The notes: generated by a model not told the origin, from the sequence alone. 64,000 nucleotides of DNA from Pararhodonellum marinum (GCF_015354735.1 NZ_JACEFJ010000006.1:62001-126000); one strand, 5' to 3'. Positions 28,081 through 38,150 are shown, numbered from the stretch's first letter. Numbers and translations: made by a program.

Positions 28081-28812
28081 ATGGCTAAAAAAGGAATATA
28101 TTGGCTCTATGCATATCTGATTGCAGGAATTGCAGACATGTTATTGATTGCCCAGCAAATAGAAAATTGGCGCTACTTGACCAAGCCTTTGATCCTAATT
28201 ACACTGATCAGTTATTTCTATTTCAATTCCTCCCCGATTCAGAACACCACCCTGAGAAAAAGTATTTTAGCTGCACTTTTGTTTTCTTTGATGGGTGATA
28301 TTTTACTCCTTTTTCCCAATTTATTTCTTTATGGATTAGGAGCTTTCTTTATGGCACATATCTGTTACATCATTGCCTTTAAAATTTGCCAGGCCCAGAC
28401 CAATATTTTGAAGGGAGTTAATTTTATCAAATTGTTTTTTTACAACCTTGTCTTTTATATTCCGGCGGCTTTCGTTTATTTCTTGATTCGAAATAATCTG
28501 CAGCAAATGAAAATTCCGGTCATCCTTTACATCATTGTCATTCTGACCATGGTAACTACCGCGAGAGAGCGATTCAAAAGAACCAATACATCCAGTTTTT
28601 GGCAAGTCATGGTCGGTGCAAGCCTTTTTTATATTTCCGATGGAATTTTGGCACTCAATCTGTTTTTCCAGCCCATACAGGATGGAGGTATCATGATCAT
28701 GGGTACCTATATCCTTGCCCAACTGCTCATTGTTATGGGATTAAGGAGCCATTGGCTACCCACTCAGGTTGTCTATCAAAAAATGCAGGAAGAAGGCAAA
28801 CCGAAAACATAA
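28081..28812 (+). CDS. Lysoplasmalogenase (YhhN/TMEM86 family) membrane protein
   Basis: 243 residues from ATG 28081 (MAKKGIYWLYAYLIAGIADM); an upstream in-frame TTG at 28066 is less likely. Seven to eight hydrophobic segments are visible. Family signs are LAALLFSLMGDILLLFPN and LYGLGAFFMAHICYIIAF, which carry the Asp and His residues conserved in YhhN proteins, and a second acidic motif in FYISDGILALNLFF. TMEM86 enzymes hydrolyse the vinyl-ether bond of lysoplasmalogens; many bacteria with the fold do not make plasmalogens, so the actual substrate is uncertain. Confidence 0.8.
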   Translation: MAKKGIYWLYAYLIAGIADMLLIAQQIENWRYLTKPLILITLISYFYFNSSPIQNTTLRKSILAALLFSLMGDILLLFPNLFLYGLGAFFMAHICYIIAFKICQAQTNILKGVNFIKLFFYNLVFYIPAAFVYFLIRNNLQQMKIPVILYIIVILTMVTTARERFKRTNTSSFWQVMVGASLFYISDGILALNLFFQPIQDGGIMIMGTYILAQLLIVMGLRSHWLPTQVVYQKMQEEGKPKT

Positions 28813-28845
28813 TTACCTGTTGTGATCCATAATTGTTGTCGGGAT

Positions 28846-31035
28846 TTATAGGTTTCTTTTGATATAATCGGTCATCATATGATACAAATGCCAAGTAGTA
28901 TTTCCTCCATAGATCCCATGATTTCTGTTGGGGTAGTAAAAAGTTTCAAACTGCTTGTCTGCCCGAATCAACGCATCGACCAAATCCACACTGTTTTGGA
29001 AATGTACATTATCGTCTCCGGTACCATGAATAAGGAGATAATTGCCCTTCAATTTATTGACATGGGTAATAGGACTGTAATCATCATAACCGGAAGGGTT
29101 CAATTGCGGTGTTTTGAGGTATCGCTCTGTGTAGATGGTGTCATAAAAGCGCCAATTGGTAACCGGCGCGACTGCGATCGCAGTTTTGAACAAATCATGT
29201 CCGAGCATCAAGGCCAAAGAAGACATGTAACCCCCATAAGACCAGCCCCAGATACCGATGCGCTTGCTGTCTACAAAAGGTAAGGTGGCTAAATGCCGGG
29301 CACCTGCCATTTGATCTTCTGTCTCTAGCTTCCCCAGGTTGGCATAAGTGCCATGTTTAAAATCACGTCCTTTCCCGCCTGTACCTCTATTGTCCACACA
29401 AACCACAATGTATCCCTCTGAGGCCAAATGTTGGTGCCAAAAATCCCTTAAGCTACCCCAACTGTTGGTAACGTTTTGCGAACCTGGCCCTCCATACACG
29501 TACATGAGCACTGGATATTTTTTCCCTGCATCAAATTGAGGAGGTTTTATCATGTATGCGTTTAAGGAAACATTGCTTTGGGTTTTGAACTCAAAAAATT
29601 CTTTTGGCGAAAATGCCATTCGACTGACCCTTTCTTTGAGTTCCCGGTTGTTTTCCAGCACTTTGACCAGTTTGCCATCCGATTCCTTTAAAGTGACTTC
29701 TAGCGGGGTATTGGCTGTGGAATGGTTGTCTATAAAATACTTGAAATCAGGACTCATGTTAATTCGGTGGGTGCCAGGCTGGCTGGTCAGGTTTTTTTTA
29801 CCCCTCCCATTGAAATTGATGACAAAGAGATTCCGGTCTAACGTTGAAACCTCAGTCGAGATAAAATAGATGTCCTTTTTGTTTTCATCTACCCCGACCA
29901 ATTCCGTGACTTCCCAATTTCCAGAAGTGACTTGACTGATCAATTTCCCCTGCTGATCATGGTGGTAAATGTGTTTGAAACCATCCTGTTCACTGGTACG
30001 AATAAAACCCTTGTTCCCTTCCAGAAAATGTAAATTGTCATTATAATCCAAATCTACATAGGTCTCGGATTTTTCAGCCAGCACCAATCTGCTTCTTCCA
30101 CTGTTGGTATTGGCGTAATAAAGATCCATTTGATTCTGAAGTCGGTTGAGCTTGATAAAAGCCAAAGTACCGGCATCACCTGTCCAGTATATTCTGGGTA
30201 GGTAAATATCCTTTTCACTGCCTGTCTCTATTTGCACCGTTTTCTTTCCGAGAAGATCAAATACATGGATGCTCACTTCGGAATTCTTTTCACCTGCCTT
30301 AGGATATTTAAACCTGTAATCCTCCGGGTAGAGTCCTCTCCATACCTGCATGTTGTACACCGGCACTTCTGTTTCATCAAATCGGATAAAAGCGAGTTTT
30401 TTTCCATCCGGGGACCATGAAAATGCCTGCGCCATGGAAAACTCTTCTTCATACACCCAGTCGGCCGCACCATTGATGATTTTGTTGAATTCCCCATCAT
30501 AGGTTACACGGGTGACCTGATTGGAAGCTAGGTCTGTAAAATACAGATCATTGTTTTGAACAAATGCCACTTTTAAATTATCAGGAGACAAAGTGGCATA
30601 GGAGATTTTCTCCCCGTTCATCAGTACCTGTGAGTTACCGCTATTGAGATCCACTACATGAAAAACGCCTTTGGAAGACCTGCGGTAAATGCTTTCTTTT
30701 TGCGACCCGATCAGCGCTTTGGTTTCCTCTTGGTTAAAGGCATATTCGGTAAAATTGATCTCCAACTTGGCACCATCCACCAATATAGCCTCCTGCTGTC
30801 CGGTTGAAATGTTCATTTTGACCACTTTTGGGCCATTGCCATCCGTGATCAGGGTGGAATAGTAACGCCCATCATTCATCCAGTTGATGCCTGAAATGGT
30901 CTTCTGGCTGAAGGCTCCGTTTTTGAACACATCTTCCATGCTGATCTTTTTCTGAGCCAGAACAGCAGTGCAGCATAGCATCAACAAAATTAAAATCCCA
31001 GTGGGTAAGCTTAAATTTCGCTTTGTAATCATCAT
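28846..31035 (-). CDS. Dipeptidyl peptidase IV (S9 family serine peptidase)
   Basis: 729-residue secreted peptidase cleaving Xaa-Pro dipeptides. A signal peptide ends near LAQ (about residue 27). The N-terminal beta-propeller (residues about 60-460) contains the substrate-binding Glu pair in DWVYEEEFSMAQAFSWSP. The alpha/beta-hydrolase domain shows the nucleophile Ser in GIWGWSYGGYMSSLAL, Asp in LLIHGTGDDNVHF and His in PNRNHGIYGG. Length and motifs match DPP-IV of Bacteroidota, where it supports peptide use in the periplasm. It faces the lysoplasmalogenase gene with 33 bases between. Confidence 0.94.
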   Translation of the reverse strand: MMITKRNLSLPTGILILLMLCCTAVLAQKKISMEDVFKNGAFSQKTISGINWMNDGRYYSTLITDGNGPKVVKMNISTGQQEAILVDGAKLEINFTEYAFNQEETKALIGSQKESIYRRSSKGVFHVVDLNSGNSQVLMNGEKISYATLSPDNLKVAFVQNNDLYFTDLASNQVTRVTYDGEFNKIINGAADWVYEEEFSMAQAFSWSPDGKKLAFIRFDETEVPVYNMQVWRGLYPEDYRFKYPKAGEKNSEVSIHVFDLLGKKTVQIETGSEKDIYLPRIYWTGDAGTLAFIKLNRLQNQMDLYYANTNSGRSRLVLAEKSETYVDLDYNDNLHFLEGNKGFIRTSEQDGFKHIYHHDQQGKLISQVTSGNWEVTELVGVDENKKDIYFISTEVSTLDRNLFVINFNGRGKKNLTSQPGTHRINMSPDFKYFIDNHSTANTPLEVTLKESDGKLVKVLENNRELKERVSRMAFSPKEFFEFKTQSNVSLNAYMIKPPQFDAGKKYPVLMYVYGGPGSQNVTNSWGSLRDFWHQHLASEGYIVVCVDNRGTGGKGRDFKHGTYANLGKLETEDQMAGARHLATLPFVDSKRIGIWGWSYGGYMSSLALMLGHDLFKTAIAVAPVTNWRFYDTIYTERYLKTPQLNPSGYDDYSPITHVNKLKGNYLLIHGTGDDNVHFQNSVDLVDALIRADKQFETFYYPNRNHGIYGGNTTWHLYHMMTDYIKRNL

Positions 31036-31055
31036 TCAACTTATTTATACGGGGG

Positions 31056-31063
31056 CAAAGATA
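31056..31063 (-). promoter_or_regulatory. Possible -7 element of the DPP-IV gene
   Basis: On the minus strand TATCTTTG matches TAnnTTTG exactly, 20 bases before the ATG. No convincing -33 element, so tentative. Confidence 0.35.
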
Positions 31064-31241
31064 ATTAAATTGAGGTGGCAGAAAAGGAACATTTTGATAA
31101 ATGGAAACGGCAATCCATATATTGAAAAAAATAGCAACCCATCAAGCAAATAGTAGGGGATTACCTCAACTGAAATAAATGCATAACAATTAATAAAGTG
31201 ATGGATCAGTCAAAGGATTAAGACAATAAAGCACTTGCCTA

Positions 31242-31766
31242 CTAGGCCGACTTCAACTTCAATTCCCCATTTCTTTTGACCACCTGTAGGTCGAAATGGG
31301 CGTTGATAAAAGCTTTGCACCTGTTTTCGGACCATTCCGCTCTGGGTTCAGAATCAAAAAGCAAAGTCATCCGCAACATCGTTTTGACGTATGACTCATG
31401 CTGCCCCAGCTCACGGATCCAAATTAAAAAGTGTTTTCTCCAATCTTCCTGGAATTTTTCGAAATGGCTCCTTCCATCAAAAAGCAATTCGAGCTGATTG
31501 GAGCCGTATATAAAGCGGTAGATGCCTGCCAATTGCTGATATATCATCCTTGCACGCTCCCTAGGAAATTCCATGGTATCCAGTATCTGGGCATAGGTCT
31601 CATCCATCAGGCGCAATGGATTGTAAAAAATCGTATAAGACCGTTTCAATTCAAAAGCCATCAAATCCAACAAATCCTCCTGCATGGCAGACTGCGCTTG
31701 ACGCAAGATGTAATTCTTGTCCAGAGGGAACAATTTTTGGATCATGGGGTACTTTGAATTTTTCAC
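31242..31766 (-). CDS. Hypothetical cytosolic protein, 174 residues
   Basis: I do not recognise this protein. It is mostly predicted alpha-helical and charged, with aromatic-rich stretches (ELKRSYTIFYNPLRLMDETY, RMIYQQLAGIYRFIYGSNQL, EDWRKHFLIWIRELGQHESY). There is no signal peptide, membrane segment or cysteine motif. The true start could be either M1 at 31766 or the in-frame Met at 31745 (MIQKLFPLDKN). It stands alone between DPP-IV and a 337-base gap; base usage looks like its neighbours. Confidence 0.6.
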   Translation of the reverse strand: MKNSKYPMIQKLFPLDKNYILRQAQSAMQEDLLDLMAFELKRSYTIFYNPLRLMDETYAQILDTMEFPRERARMIYQQLAGIYRFIYGSNQLELLFDGRSHFEKFQEDWRKHFLIWIRELGQHESYVKTMLRMTLLFDSEPRAEWSENRCKAFINAHFDLQVVKRNGELKLKSA

Positions 31767-32103
31767 AAATTTAGTTTTTCTGACGGTAAGAAAAAACTGA
31801 TGGGTTCAGATGCTCGTTTTAATATCCAAATCTTCATGAAAGATTAACATTATATTGGGAATAAAATGCTACCTAAACCCATGATTTCTAAACAATTCTA
31901 ACCATATAGAATCAGAAAAACAAACATTTTTCAGCGTCTGATTTACAAAGCAAAAATGGAAATACAAGATGCTTTTTTCTGTCTGCTAATTTTAGTTGAC
32001 TTCTGAATTCTTGAGCCACCTATATGTTTTTTGATTTTTACAAAAAGCAACTAAGCGTTTATCCACCTTTTGCTATATATTCCATTCAATTCATTTCACT
32101 TGA
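31767..32103. other. Intergenic region without recognisable content
   Basis: 337 A/T-rich bases between two minus-strand genes. I see no hairpin with a T run, no TAnnTTTG element and no open frame worth reporting. Confidence 0.4.
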
Positions 32104-34671
32104 TCACCTTGCGGTTCCAGCGGTTATGGTTTGGCCAAAAAATATGGCGTTCATAAACAATTTATTGGTACCAAACCAGAAAGCCCGGAAATTGGGATTA
32201 TCAACAAACCCAATTACCTTCCCCCGGCCCAAAGCGGAAATCTGTATCGCACCGGTTTCTTTCATCTGCTCCAGATTGCTGGGATGCACATAGCCACTGG
32301 CCAAGGGATTGGACGTATACATCATAGGGTTCGCATAGGGATTTTCTGAGGGGAGCAGAAATTGATTGCTACTTCGGAAAGTAAACATCTCAGGCTTGGT
32401 ATAACCATAACCGATGGGGTGTGTCAGATCCAAACGTGCATTAAAAATGGCACCACCAGTGACCTTGGCTCCGGTAGCATTGGCATATTCTTCATATGGC
32501 TTCTGGCTACCACCGGTTTTCTCCGGCTCCTCTTTGAATTTGAATTTGCCGATTTCGTTTTTATCCAACCAGGTCATCGCATTACCTCTGGCAATCAAGG
32601 TGCCGCCTTCTCTTACCCATGATTTGATTTTCTCGGTTTCCCCATTTCCCAAACTGTTGTAATTCCCATTGGACATCACAATAACATTGTAGCGTTTTAA
32701 GTCTGCAGCATTGATTCTGTCGACAGGCAACAAGGTGATCGGCATCTCAAAGCGCTGATCCAGCAAATGCCAGATTTCTCCAGCCTCATTGCTGTAAACA
32801 CCACCATCCACCAATAAGGCCAGGGAAGGTTTTTCCAACACGCTGATGCTGGGGGATCCTAAATTTATTCCAGAGGTGTAGCCACTGCTAATGGCGTGGA
32901 TATCCACTCCAGATTGTCTGGCCACCTCTTTTAAATCGCCAAAGAAGACTTGGTCACTCACCTCTGCCTGCCCTTTGTCCACAATGATACTTCCCATGGA
33001 AAATCCCTTCCCCTCAGGAGAATTAAAATCCTTGTGACTTACCCGGACCATATACCCCTTGTCCAATAATTTGTAGGCTGCTTTAGGCGCATAATACTCC
33101 TGCCAGTTAAATGCATAAGAGTAAGCCCCAGGATCACCTATCAATGTTCCCTCATGCATTTCCAATCCTTTTTCCACCTCTTCCACCTTGGCTAAATTTA
33201 AAATACGGCTGTTTAGGGCCATGTAATCCAAGTTGAAAGCCATGGGAAGAGTCCATGCGGAAACATCGTAGAAAAGGCTGTCCTGAAAATCTGTTCTGGT
33301 TTCAAACATTCCTTTGATCAAACGGTATTGGGGCTGGTTTGCTGGCACTATAAAAGCATGATCTGCATCAAATTCCACACTGTTTACCGTGATGTTTTCC
33401 TTCAGGCTATAAACAAGAATTTCATGGTGCAATATCATCTCAGCCAGATGAAAAGCTCTTGCTTTGTCATTCCTGGCACCAAATATATAAGCTTTGTTGT
33501 TGTCGGCATCTGCCTCAGATTTTGATTCTTTGTAAAAATCCAGCATGTATTGGTTCATTTCCACCCGCATTTCTTTGGCTGCCTCAAATGAAGAAAGGGA
33601 ACCGGTAAACTGATTTCTAATGGTAAATGGAAAACTTAAGGGTCCATAAATGCTTTCCTGCAGATGGCCTCTGGATGATGCCTGTTCGAAAAGAATCCCC
33701 ACCGCACCCTGAACATCAGGATAAGTGGATCCTTTCCCGTAATAAAAATCATCAAAACTTTCTTGGGTATAATAAAGAGAACCTATCCGATCCAAGTGTT
33801 TGGCATGAAATTGAGCGATTTTTTCAGTTAGCTCAAAATTTCTTTTGGGAGTTAGAGGATGGCTCCTGCTAGGAATCCCAGGCTGGAAAAAATAGGTGCT
33901 GTTGGTCCCCATTTCATGGAAATCCAAGACAATATTGGGTTTCCATTCTTGTATTTTTGCAATTCTTCCTCTAGACTCTGGGTGCTGCACAGGCATCCAA
34001 TCCCGGTTGAGATCAAACCAATAATGGTTGGTCCTTCCCCTTGGCCATGCTTCGTTGAACTCCCGGTTGTTGGGGTCACCGTTCATGTGGTAGCTTTTGT
34101 GGGTATTTACCCATGAGGCAAACCGGTTGATGCCATCAGGGTTGATACCTGGTTCCATGATGATCACCATGTCCTTAAGGTCATCAAGGACCTCATTGGC
34201 TGCGGCAAAATGGTAAGCGGCCAGCAGGGAAGCATTGACACCACTGGGCTCATTGCCATGGACAGAATATCCCATGTACATCACAATCGGCATGTTTTGG
34301 ATATCAATATTACCAACTCCAGTTCGCAATCGGCTTCGTTCGGTTTTTATTTCCTCTAGCCTTGAAAAGTTGGATGGCGCTGTGATCGTCAACATCATCA
34401 AAGGCCGCTTTTCATAACTTTGCCCGTGGATTTCAAGCGTAATTCTATCTGAGGCATCTGCCAAAGTTTTCATGTAGCTGACTAGTTGGTCATAGCTCAC
34501 ATGCCACTCTCCCACTTCATAACCCAGTATGGACGCAGGGGTAGGAATGGCTTCATCATAAGTATACCCTGGTGGAAGAAAATAATCCAGGCCCACTTGG
34601 GCTTGCACCCCAAAAGCCAGCAGAAAACAATGTAAAAACAAATACTTCTTCAATATTCTGAGTAGCAGCAT
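32104..34671 (-). CDS. Secreted M14-family zinc carboxypeptidase
   Basis: 855 residues with a signal peptide (MLLLRILKKYLFLHCFLLAF, cleavage near VQAQ). The M14 catalytic domain occupies about residues 60-370: zinc ligands His and Glu in MGYSVHGNEPSGVNASL, the third ligand His in NIVLDFHEMGTNSTYF, and the substrate Arg in GINRFASWVN/NRDW region. The catalytic Glu is probably in GILFEQASSRG. A long C-terminal part (about 400-855) carries a glutamine-amidotransferase-like element (NVIVMSNGNYNSL, WVREGGTLIARGNAM). The whole matches the large M14 peptidases of Bacteroidota that act outside the inner membrane. Confidence 0.88.
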   Translation of the reverse strand: MLLLRILKKYLFLHCFLLAFGVQAQVGLDYFLPPGYTYDEAIPTPASILGYEVGEWHVSYDQLVSYMKTLADASDRITLEIHGQSYEKRPLMMLTITAPSNFSRLEEIKTERSRLRTGVGNIDIQNMPIVMYMGYSVHGNEPSGVNASLLAAYHFAAANEVLDDLKDMVIIMEPGINPDGINRFASWVNTHKSYHMNGDPNNREFNEAWPRGRTNHYWFDLNRDWMPVQHPESRGRIAKIQEWKPNIVLDFHEMGTNSTYFFQPGIPSRSHPLTPKRNFELTEKIAQFHAKHLDRIGSLYYTQESFDDFYYGKGSTYPDVQGAVGILFEQASSRGHLQESIYGPLSFPFTIRNQFTGSLSSFEAAKEMRVEMNQYMLDFYKESKSEADADNNKAYIFGARNDKARAFHLAEMILHHEILVYSLKENITVNSVEFDADHAFIVPANQPQYRLIKGMFETRTDFQDSLFYDVSAWTLPMAFNLDYMALNSRILNLAKVEEVEKGLEMHEGTLIGDPGAYSYAFNWQEYYAPKAAYKLLDKGYMVRVSHKDFNSPEGKGFSMGSIIVDKGQAEVSDQVFFGDLKEVARQSGVDIHAISSGYTSGINLGSPSISVLEKPSLALLVDGGVYSNEAGEIWHLLDQRFEMPITLLPVDRINAADLKRYNVIVMSNGNYNSLGNGETEKIKSWVREGGTLIARGNAMTWLDKNEIGKFKFKEEPEKTGGSQKPYEEYANATGAKVTGGAIFNARLDLTHPIGYGYTKPEMFTFRSSNQFLLPSENPYANPMMYTSNPLASGYVHPSNLEQMKETGAIQISALGRGKVIGFVDNPNFRAFWFGTNKLFMNAIFFGQTITAGTAR

Positions 34672-34926
34672 GGTAAACTTTGATTATTTTTCAAATAAGC
34701 GCATATGTACGCGATAAATTAATTAATTTCGTTTAAATGGTTGAAATACCTGATTGAAAAGAACTATTTAAACCAAAGAAGCAATATGGGTTTCGTTGGG
34801 AACAAGCTAGATAGAATTTCAAGAATTCACCTTTAAGAAAACAGATCAATTTCTCCAACTTATAGCTGCAAGCAGGTTTAATACTGATTGAGCTGTCCAA
34901 AAATAAACAATCTAAACCGAAAAATC

Positions 34927-35148
34927 ATGTACCTGCTTTTTATCAATAATTTTGGGACTTGGCTATTTGTTTTCTTCGGAATTGTATATTTCACTTTTTG
35001 GGTATTTACCCTAGTAGATATCATCCAGTCAGAATTTAAAGATGAAAAAATGAAAATTATTTGGATTCTGATCGTTTTGTTTGCCCAGGTTTTGGGGCCC
35101 ATCATTTATTGGGTTTTAAGCAAGGAACAAAAGATTTCCAAAATTTAA
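34927..35148 (+). CDS. Small PLDc_N-domain membrane protein
   Basis: 73 residues from ATG 34927 (MYLLFINNFGTWLFVFFGIV). The PLDc_N pattern is seen: a first hydrophobic helix ending in VYFTFWVFTLVDIIQSEF, a short polar link with KDEKMKIIW, and a second helix ILIVLFAQVLGPIIYWVLSK with the Gly-Pro-x-x-Tyr element. Such proteins resemble the membrane anchor of cardiolipin synthases but stand alone here. It is followed 10 bases later by a second gene of the same kind. Function unknown. Confidence 0.75.
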   Translation: MYLLFINNFGTWLFVFFGIVYFTFWVFTLVDIIQSEFKDEKMKIIWILIVLFAQVLGPIIYWVLSKEQKISKI

Positions 35149-35158
35149 ATTCCTATTT

Positions 35159-35332
35159 ATGTTTGGATTAGGCTTAATTGGCACCCTCATCTACTTTTTT
35201 ACATTGGTGGATGTGATTCGATGTGAATTTCGTGACAGCAAAAATAAACTGATCTGGATTGTTATAGTTGTACTGTTGCCATTGATCGGAACATTATTAT
35301 GGTTTTTCGTAGGAAGGAAAAAAAGGCTTTAA
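35159..35332 (+). CDS. Second miniature PLDc_N-domain membrane protein (57 residues)
   Basis: A short gene read directly from the sequence: ATG 35159 to TAA 35330-35332, 57 residues beginning MFGLGLIGTLIYFFTLVDVI. It repeats the layout of the preceding gene: hydrophobic helix, FTLVDVIRCEFRDSKNKLIW, then a second helix IVIVVLLPLIGTLLWFFVGR and a basic tail. The shared pattern (F-T-L-V-D-[IV]-I-x-x-E-F-[KR]-D, then IW-I and a closing helix) shows that the two genes are paralogues in tandem, 10 bases apart and likely co-transcribed. Confidence 0.75.
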   Translation: MFGLGLIGTLIYFFTLVDVIRCEFRDSKNKLIWIVIVVLLPLIGTLLWFFVGRKKRL

Positions 35333-35344
35333 TTTTACCTGAAT

Positions 35345-36238
35345 TTACCTAAAAATATCTTTGACTGCTGCCTCAATGGTAGTAAAATGAAATTTGAAGC
35401 CAGCACTCTTTATTTTATCATGGGAGACCCGATTGCCCCCTATCACCACATTGGCCAATTCTCCCAAAGCCATCTTCAAAGCAAAGGAAGGCACGGGGAT
35501 ACCAATGTATATTTTTCCTTTTGCCTCGGCTGCTGCCTTAGTGAGGACACTATTCGAGACAGGTTTAGGACCCACTGCATTGAAGACTCCACTCATGTGT
35601 TGATTTTCCAAAGCGAATACGAATAGGTCTGCAAGGTCTTGGATATGGATCCAACTCATGTATTGATTCCCAGAACCCAATGGAGCGGCTACAGGTGGTT
35701 TAAGCATTTCTTTCAATGCACCCCCATCTTTGGAAAGTACGATACCAATCCTAAGTTTTACTGTCCGTATTCCCAAAGTATTGATTTGATCCACTGATTT
35801 TTCCCAGGCTTTGACCACACCCGCCAAAAAATCATCACCTGGATCAGAGGCCTCATTCACCAAATCATCACCTGTGTCAAAGCCATATATCCCGATGGCG
35901 CTTGCTGAAACAAAAGCAGATGGTCTTCGCTCAATTGTTCTCAGCTGATCGAAAATCAATTGGGTGGACTGGGTTCTACTTTCAAGGATGGTCTTTTTTC
36001 TTTCCTCAGTCCAACGTTCATCCGCTACCCCTGCTCCTGCCAAATGGATAATGCCATCGGCCCAATCTAATGCAGCTTGATCCAGATAATTGTTAGCTAT
36101 GTCCCATTTAAAGGCTTTTTGGTCATATTCTTCCGGGTTGCGGCTCAACCAAGCCACTTGATATCCATTCCTTTCCAAGGTTTGGGTGATGACTTGGCCC
36201 ACTAAACCCGAGCCTCCTGTGATCAAAATATTTTTCAT
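35345..36238 (-). CDS. TIGR01777-family NAD(P)-dependent epimerase/oxidoreductase
   Basis: 297 residues. Rossmann motif ILITGGSGLVGQVITQTLER at the N-terminus, DGIIHLAGAGVADERWTEERK, SASAIGIYG, LRIGIVLSKDGGALKEML, and SWIHIQDLADLFVFALEN are diagnostic for this SDR39U1/YfcH group. The usual catalytic Tyr-x-x-x-Lys is replaced by other residues, which is normal for the family. Physiological role is not established; members are often linked to envelope or cell-division phenotypes. It converges on the PLDc_N pair with 12 bases between stops. Confidence 0.88.
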   Translation of the reverse strand: MKNILITGGSGLVGQVITQTLERNGYQVAWLSRNPEEYDQKAFKWDIANNYLDQAALDWADGIIHLAGAGVADERWTEERKKTILESRTQSTQLIFDQLRTIERRPSAFVSASAIGIYGFDTGDDLVNEASDPGDDFLAGVVKAWEKSVDQINTLGIRTVKLRIGIVLSKDGGALKEMLKPPVAAPLGSGNQYMSWIHIQDLADLFVFALENQHMSGVFNAVGPKPVSNSVLTKAAAEAKGKIYIGIPVPSFALKMALGELANVVIGGNRVSHDKIKSAGFKFHFTTIEAAVKDIFR

Positions 36239-36726
36239 CTTTTATGATTTTCAAATTAAATCTAAAGCATCTGACAATTTAGAATTAGAAATTTGATCTA
36301 AAATCCAAAATATCCGGTACATAAAGTCAAGTGAACAACATTTTTAAATCAAGCTATGTTTCACACATGGGATTTAAACCGGGGGAGATCCTATAAAGTG
36401 TGAAGCTCATTCAAAAATAGACAAAATAAGTTATTAAGTAAGTCCCGCTTTTTTTTATGAATCTTCAGTGTCCACCATTGTATGCAGATTGATTAAAAAA
36501 ACGAATTATTTTATAAACAAACAGTTCCATTACTTTTTCAAACCCCTAAAACGTCATTTTTTTGTTTTCGAATGTAGGGGTAGATAACTGATTTATTTCA
36601 AGGTTCGGAAATATCCATTTATCAAATCTTCCTTCCATAGTTATGTAAATTAACATAATTTTACTATCCATCTTCGATTGACTTTGAAAAATTCAGCAAC
36701 CAAATAACCTCAAAAGGTCATTTCCG
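36239..36726. other. Intergenic region, 488 bases, nothing recognisable
   Basis: A/T-rich gap between divergent genes. Only very short open frames (fewer than 20 codons) occur. I see no tRNA, riboswitch-like fold or exact promoter, so any regulation of the flanking genes is undefined. Confidence 0.4.
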
Positions 36727-38073
36727 ATGCCTCTACATTTTAAGTATCTTTTAACTTTACAATTCAGTTTAATATTTTTTGCTCCGGCTAAATCCCAGTC
36801 TTCCCATGACACGATACCCGAGGAAAAAGTTGCAGTAGAAAAATTAAAATACAAGCAGCAACCTGGATTAGCCCTAGCTGCCTCCAAAATTTTCTTTTCT
36901 GACCGAAGATATTCTATTTCTGGCTTTGGAGAAGCTTCTTTTGTCAATTATCGGGGTCCTAAAAATACGGAATCAGGGGACCTGGAACTATACTACACCA
37001 ACCTTTATAGGTTTGCTACTTTTTTTGGTTATCGGATCACAGACAAGATCATCTGGAACTCGGAATTGCAGATTGAATACCTTCATGACGGAAACAATGA
37101 AAGTAAAACCGAATTCTTGTTTGAGGCATTTGTCGATTTTTTGGTTCATGATTCTTTCAAAGCACGGGTCGGATATTTTCCTTTACCGATCGGTTATGTC
37201 AACAACAATGACGAACCCATCATGTTTTATTCCGTGAATAGATCCGAGGTGGAAAGATTGATAACACCGACCACCTGGATCGAATTTGGCGCCATGTTTT
37301 ATGGGACAATCACTGAAGACCTTAGCTATGCGCTTGGAGTATCCCAGGGATTGAATGCGGCAGAATACTTGAGTGGCAGCTGGATCCGTCAGGGCAGGGT
37401 CATTACCTGGGGATTGCCCAAAACCCTTTCCTTTACCCCACAACTCAATTACTCCGGAATCGATAACCTTAACCTGAGTATTTCAGGTTTCTTTGGAAAT
37501 TCTGGTCAGGAACAAACCATCATCGGCAATGAAGGCCCACAGGAAGTCAAGGCTCCTGTGCGGATAGGAACAGGTTATGCCAAATATGAAAAAGGCAATT
37601 GGAGGTTTGTGACAGTGGGCACTTATGGTGCACTCCATGAAACACAGGAAATTGCGGCCCTGACTGGTACTGAACAAGGAATTCGGCAAATTATGGGTGA
37701 CAGGACTATGGGCTATCTTTTTGAGTTGGGACATGACCTGCTTTCTTATTTCAAGAAAAGAAAAACTGCTTCAGAAGGATTTCTACATAATACAGGTGAA
37801 TTTAAATTACCGGTTTTTGTAAGGTATGAAAGACTGAATACCCACCTGAGGCTTGATGATCGGCTTATACCTCCTACCTGTCCTACTTGCCTTCCATTCC
37901 CTTTTGCCTTGGTGCAAAACAACTTGAGGATTTGGACTTTGGGTCTCAACTTCAATACCAAGGAAAATATCGTATTGAAAACCAATTATCAATTCAGAAA
38001 AAACCTCAATGAAGGCATTTTTGCTCTTGAGGAGGGAAATAGATTGGAATTTGGCTTTGGGTTTATTTTTTAG
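36727..38073 (+). CDS. Porin-like outer-membrane beta-barrel protein
   Basis: 448 residues with a signal peptide ending near APAKSQ (about residue 24). The mature part is a run of amphipathic strands: RYSISGFGEASFVNYRG, LELYYTNLYRFATFFGYRI, TEFLFEAFVDFLVHDSF, ARVGYFPLPIGYVNNNDEP, and a closing strand NRLEFGFGFIF ending in Phe. The loop with YVNNNDEPIMFYSVNRSEVER and the overall organisation recall phosphate-selective (OprP/OprO-like) porins of Bacteroidota, but selectivity cannot be read. It precedes the SulP anion transporter on the same strand by 700 bases and could supply anions to it; this is only positional. Confidence 0.65.
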   Translation: MPLHFKYLLTLQFSLIFFAPAKSQSSHDTIPEEKVAVEKLKYKQQPGLALAASKIFFSDRRYSISGFGEASFVNYRGPKNTESGDLELYYTNLYRFATFFGYRITDKIIWNSELQIEYLHDGNNESKTEFLFEAFVDFLVHDSFKARVGYFPLPIGYVNNNDEPIMFYSVNRSEVERLITPTTWIEFGAMFYGTITEDLSYALGVSQGLNAAEYLSGSWIRQGRVITWGLPKTLSFTPQLNYSGIDNLNLSISGFFGNSGQEQTIIGNEGPQEVKAPVRIGTGYAKYEKGNWRFVTVGTYGALHETQEIAALTGTEQGIRQIMGDRTMGYLFELGHDLLSYFKKRKTASEGFLHNTGEFKLPVFVRYERLNTHLRLDDRLIPPTCPTCLPFPFALVQNNLRIWTLGLNFNTKENIVLKTNYQFRKNLNEGIFALEEGNRLEFGFGFIF

Positions 38074-38150
38074 TTTGATTTAAAACCAAATAAAGCACCC
38101 TTACGGAATGAATGTCACTTATGCTGATAATCGTTTTTACATAAGAAAAA

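Noticed and set aside
36239-36726. tRNA or small-RNA candidate in the long gap
   Set aside because: No cloverleaf arms, TTCGA/T-loop sequence or CCA end could be found on either strand.
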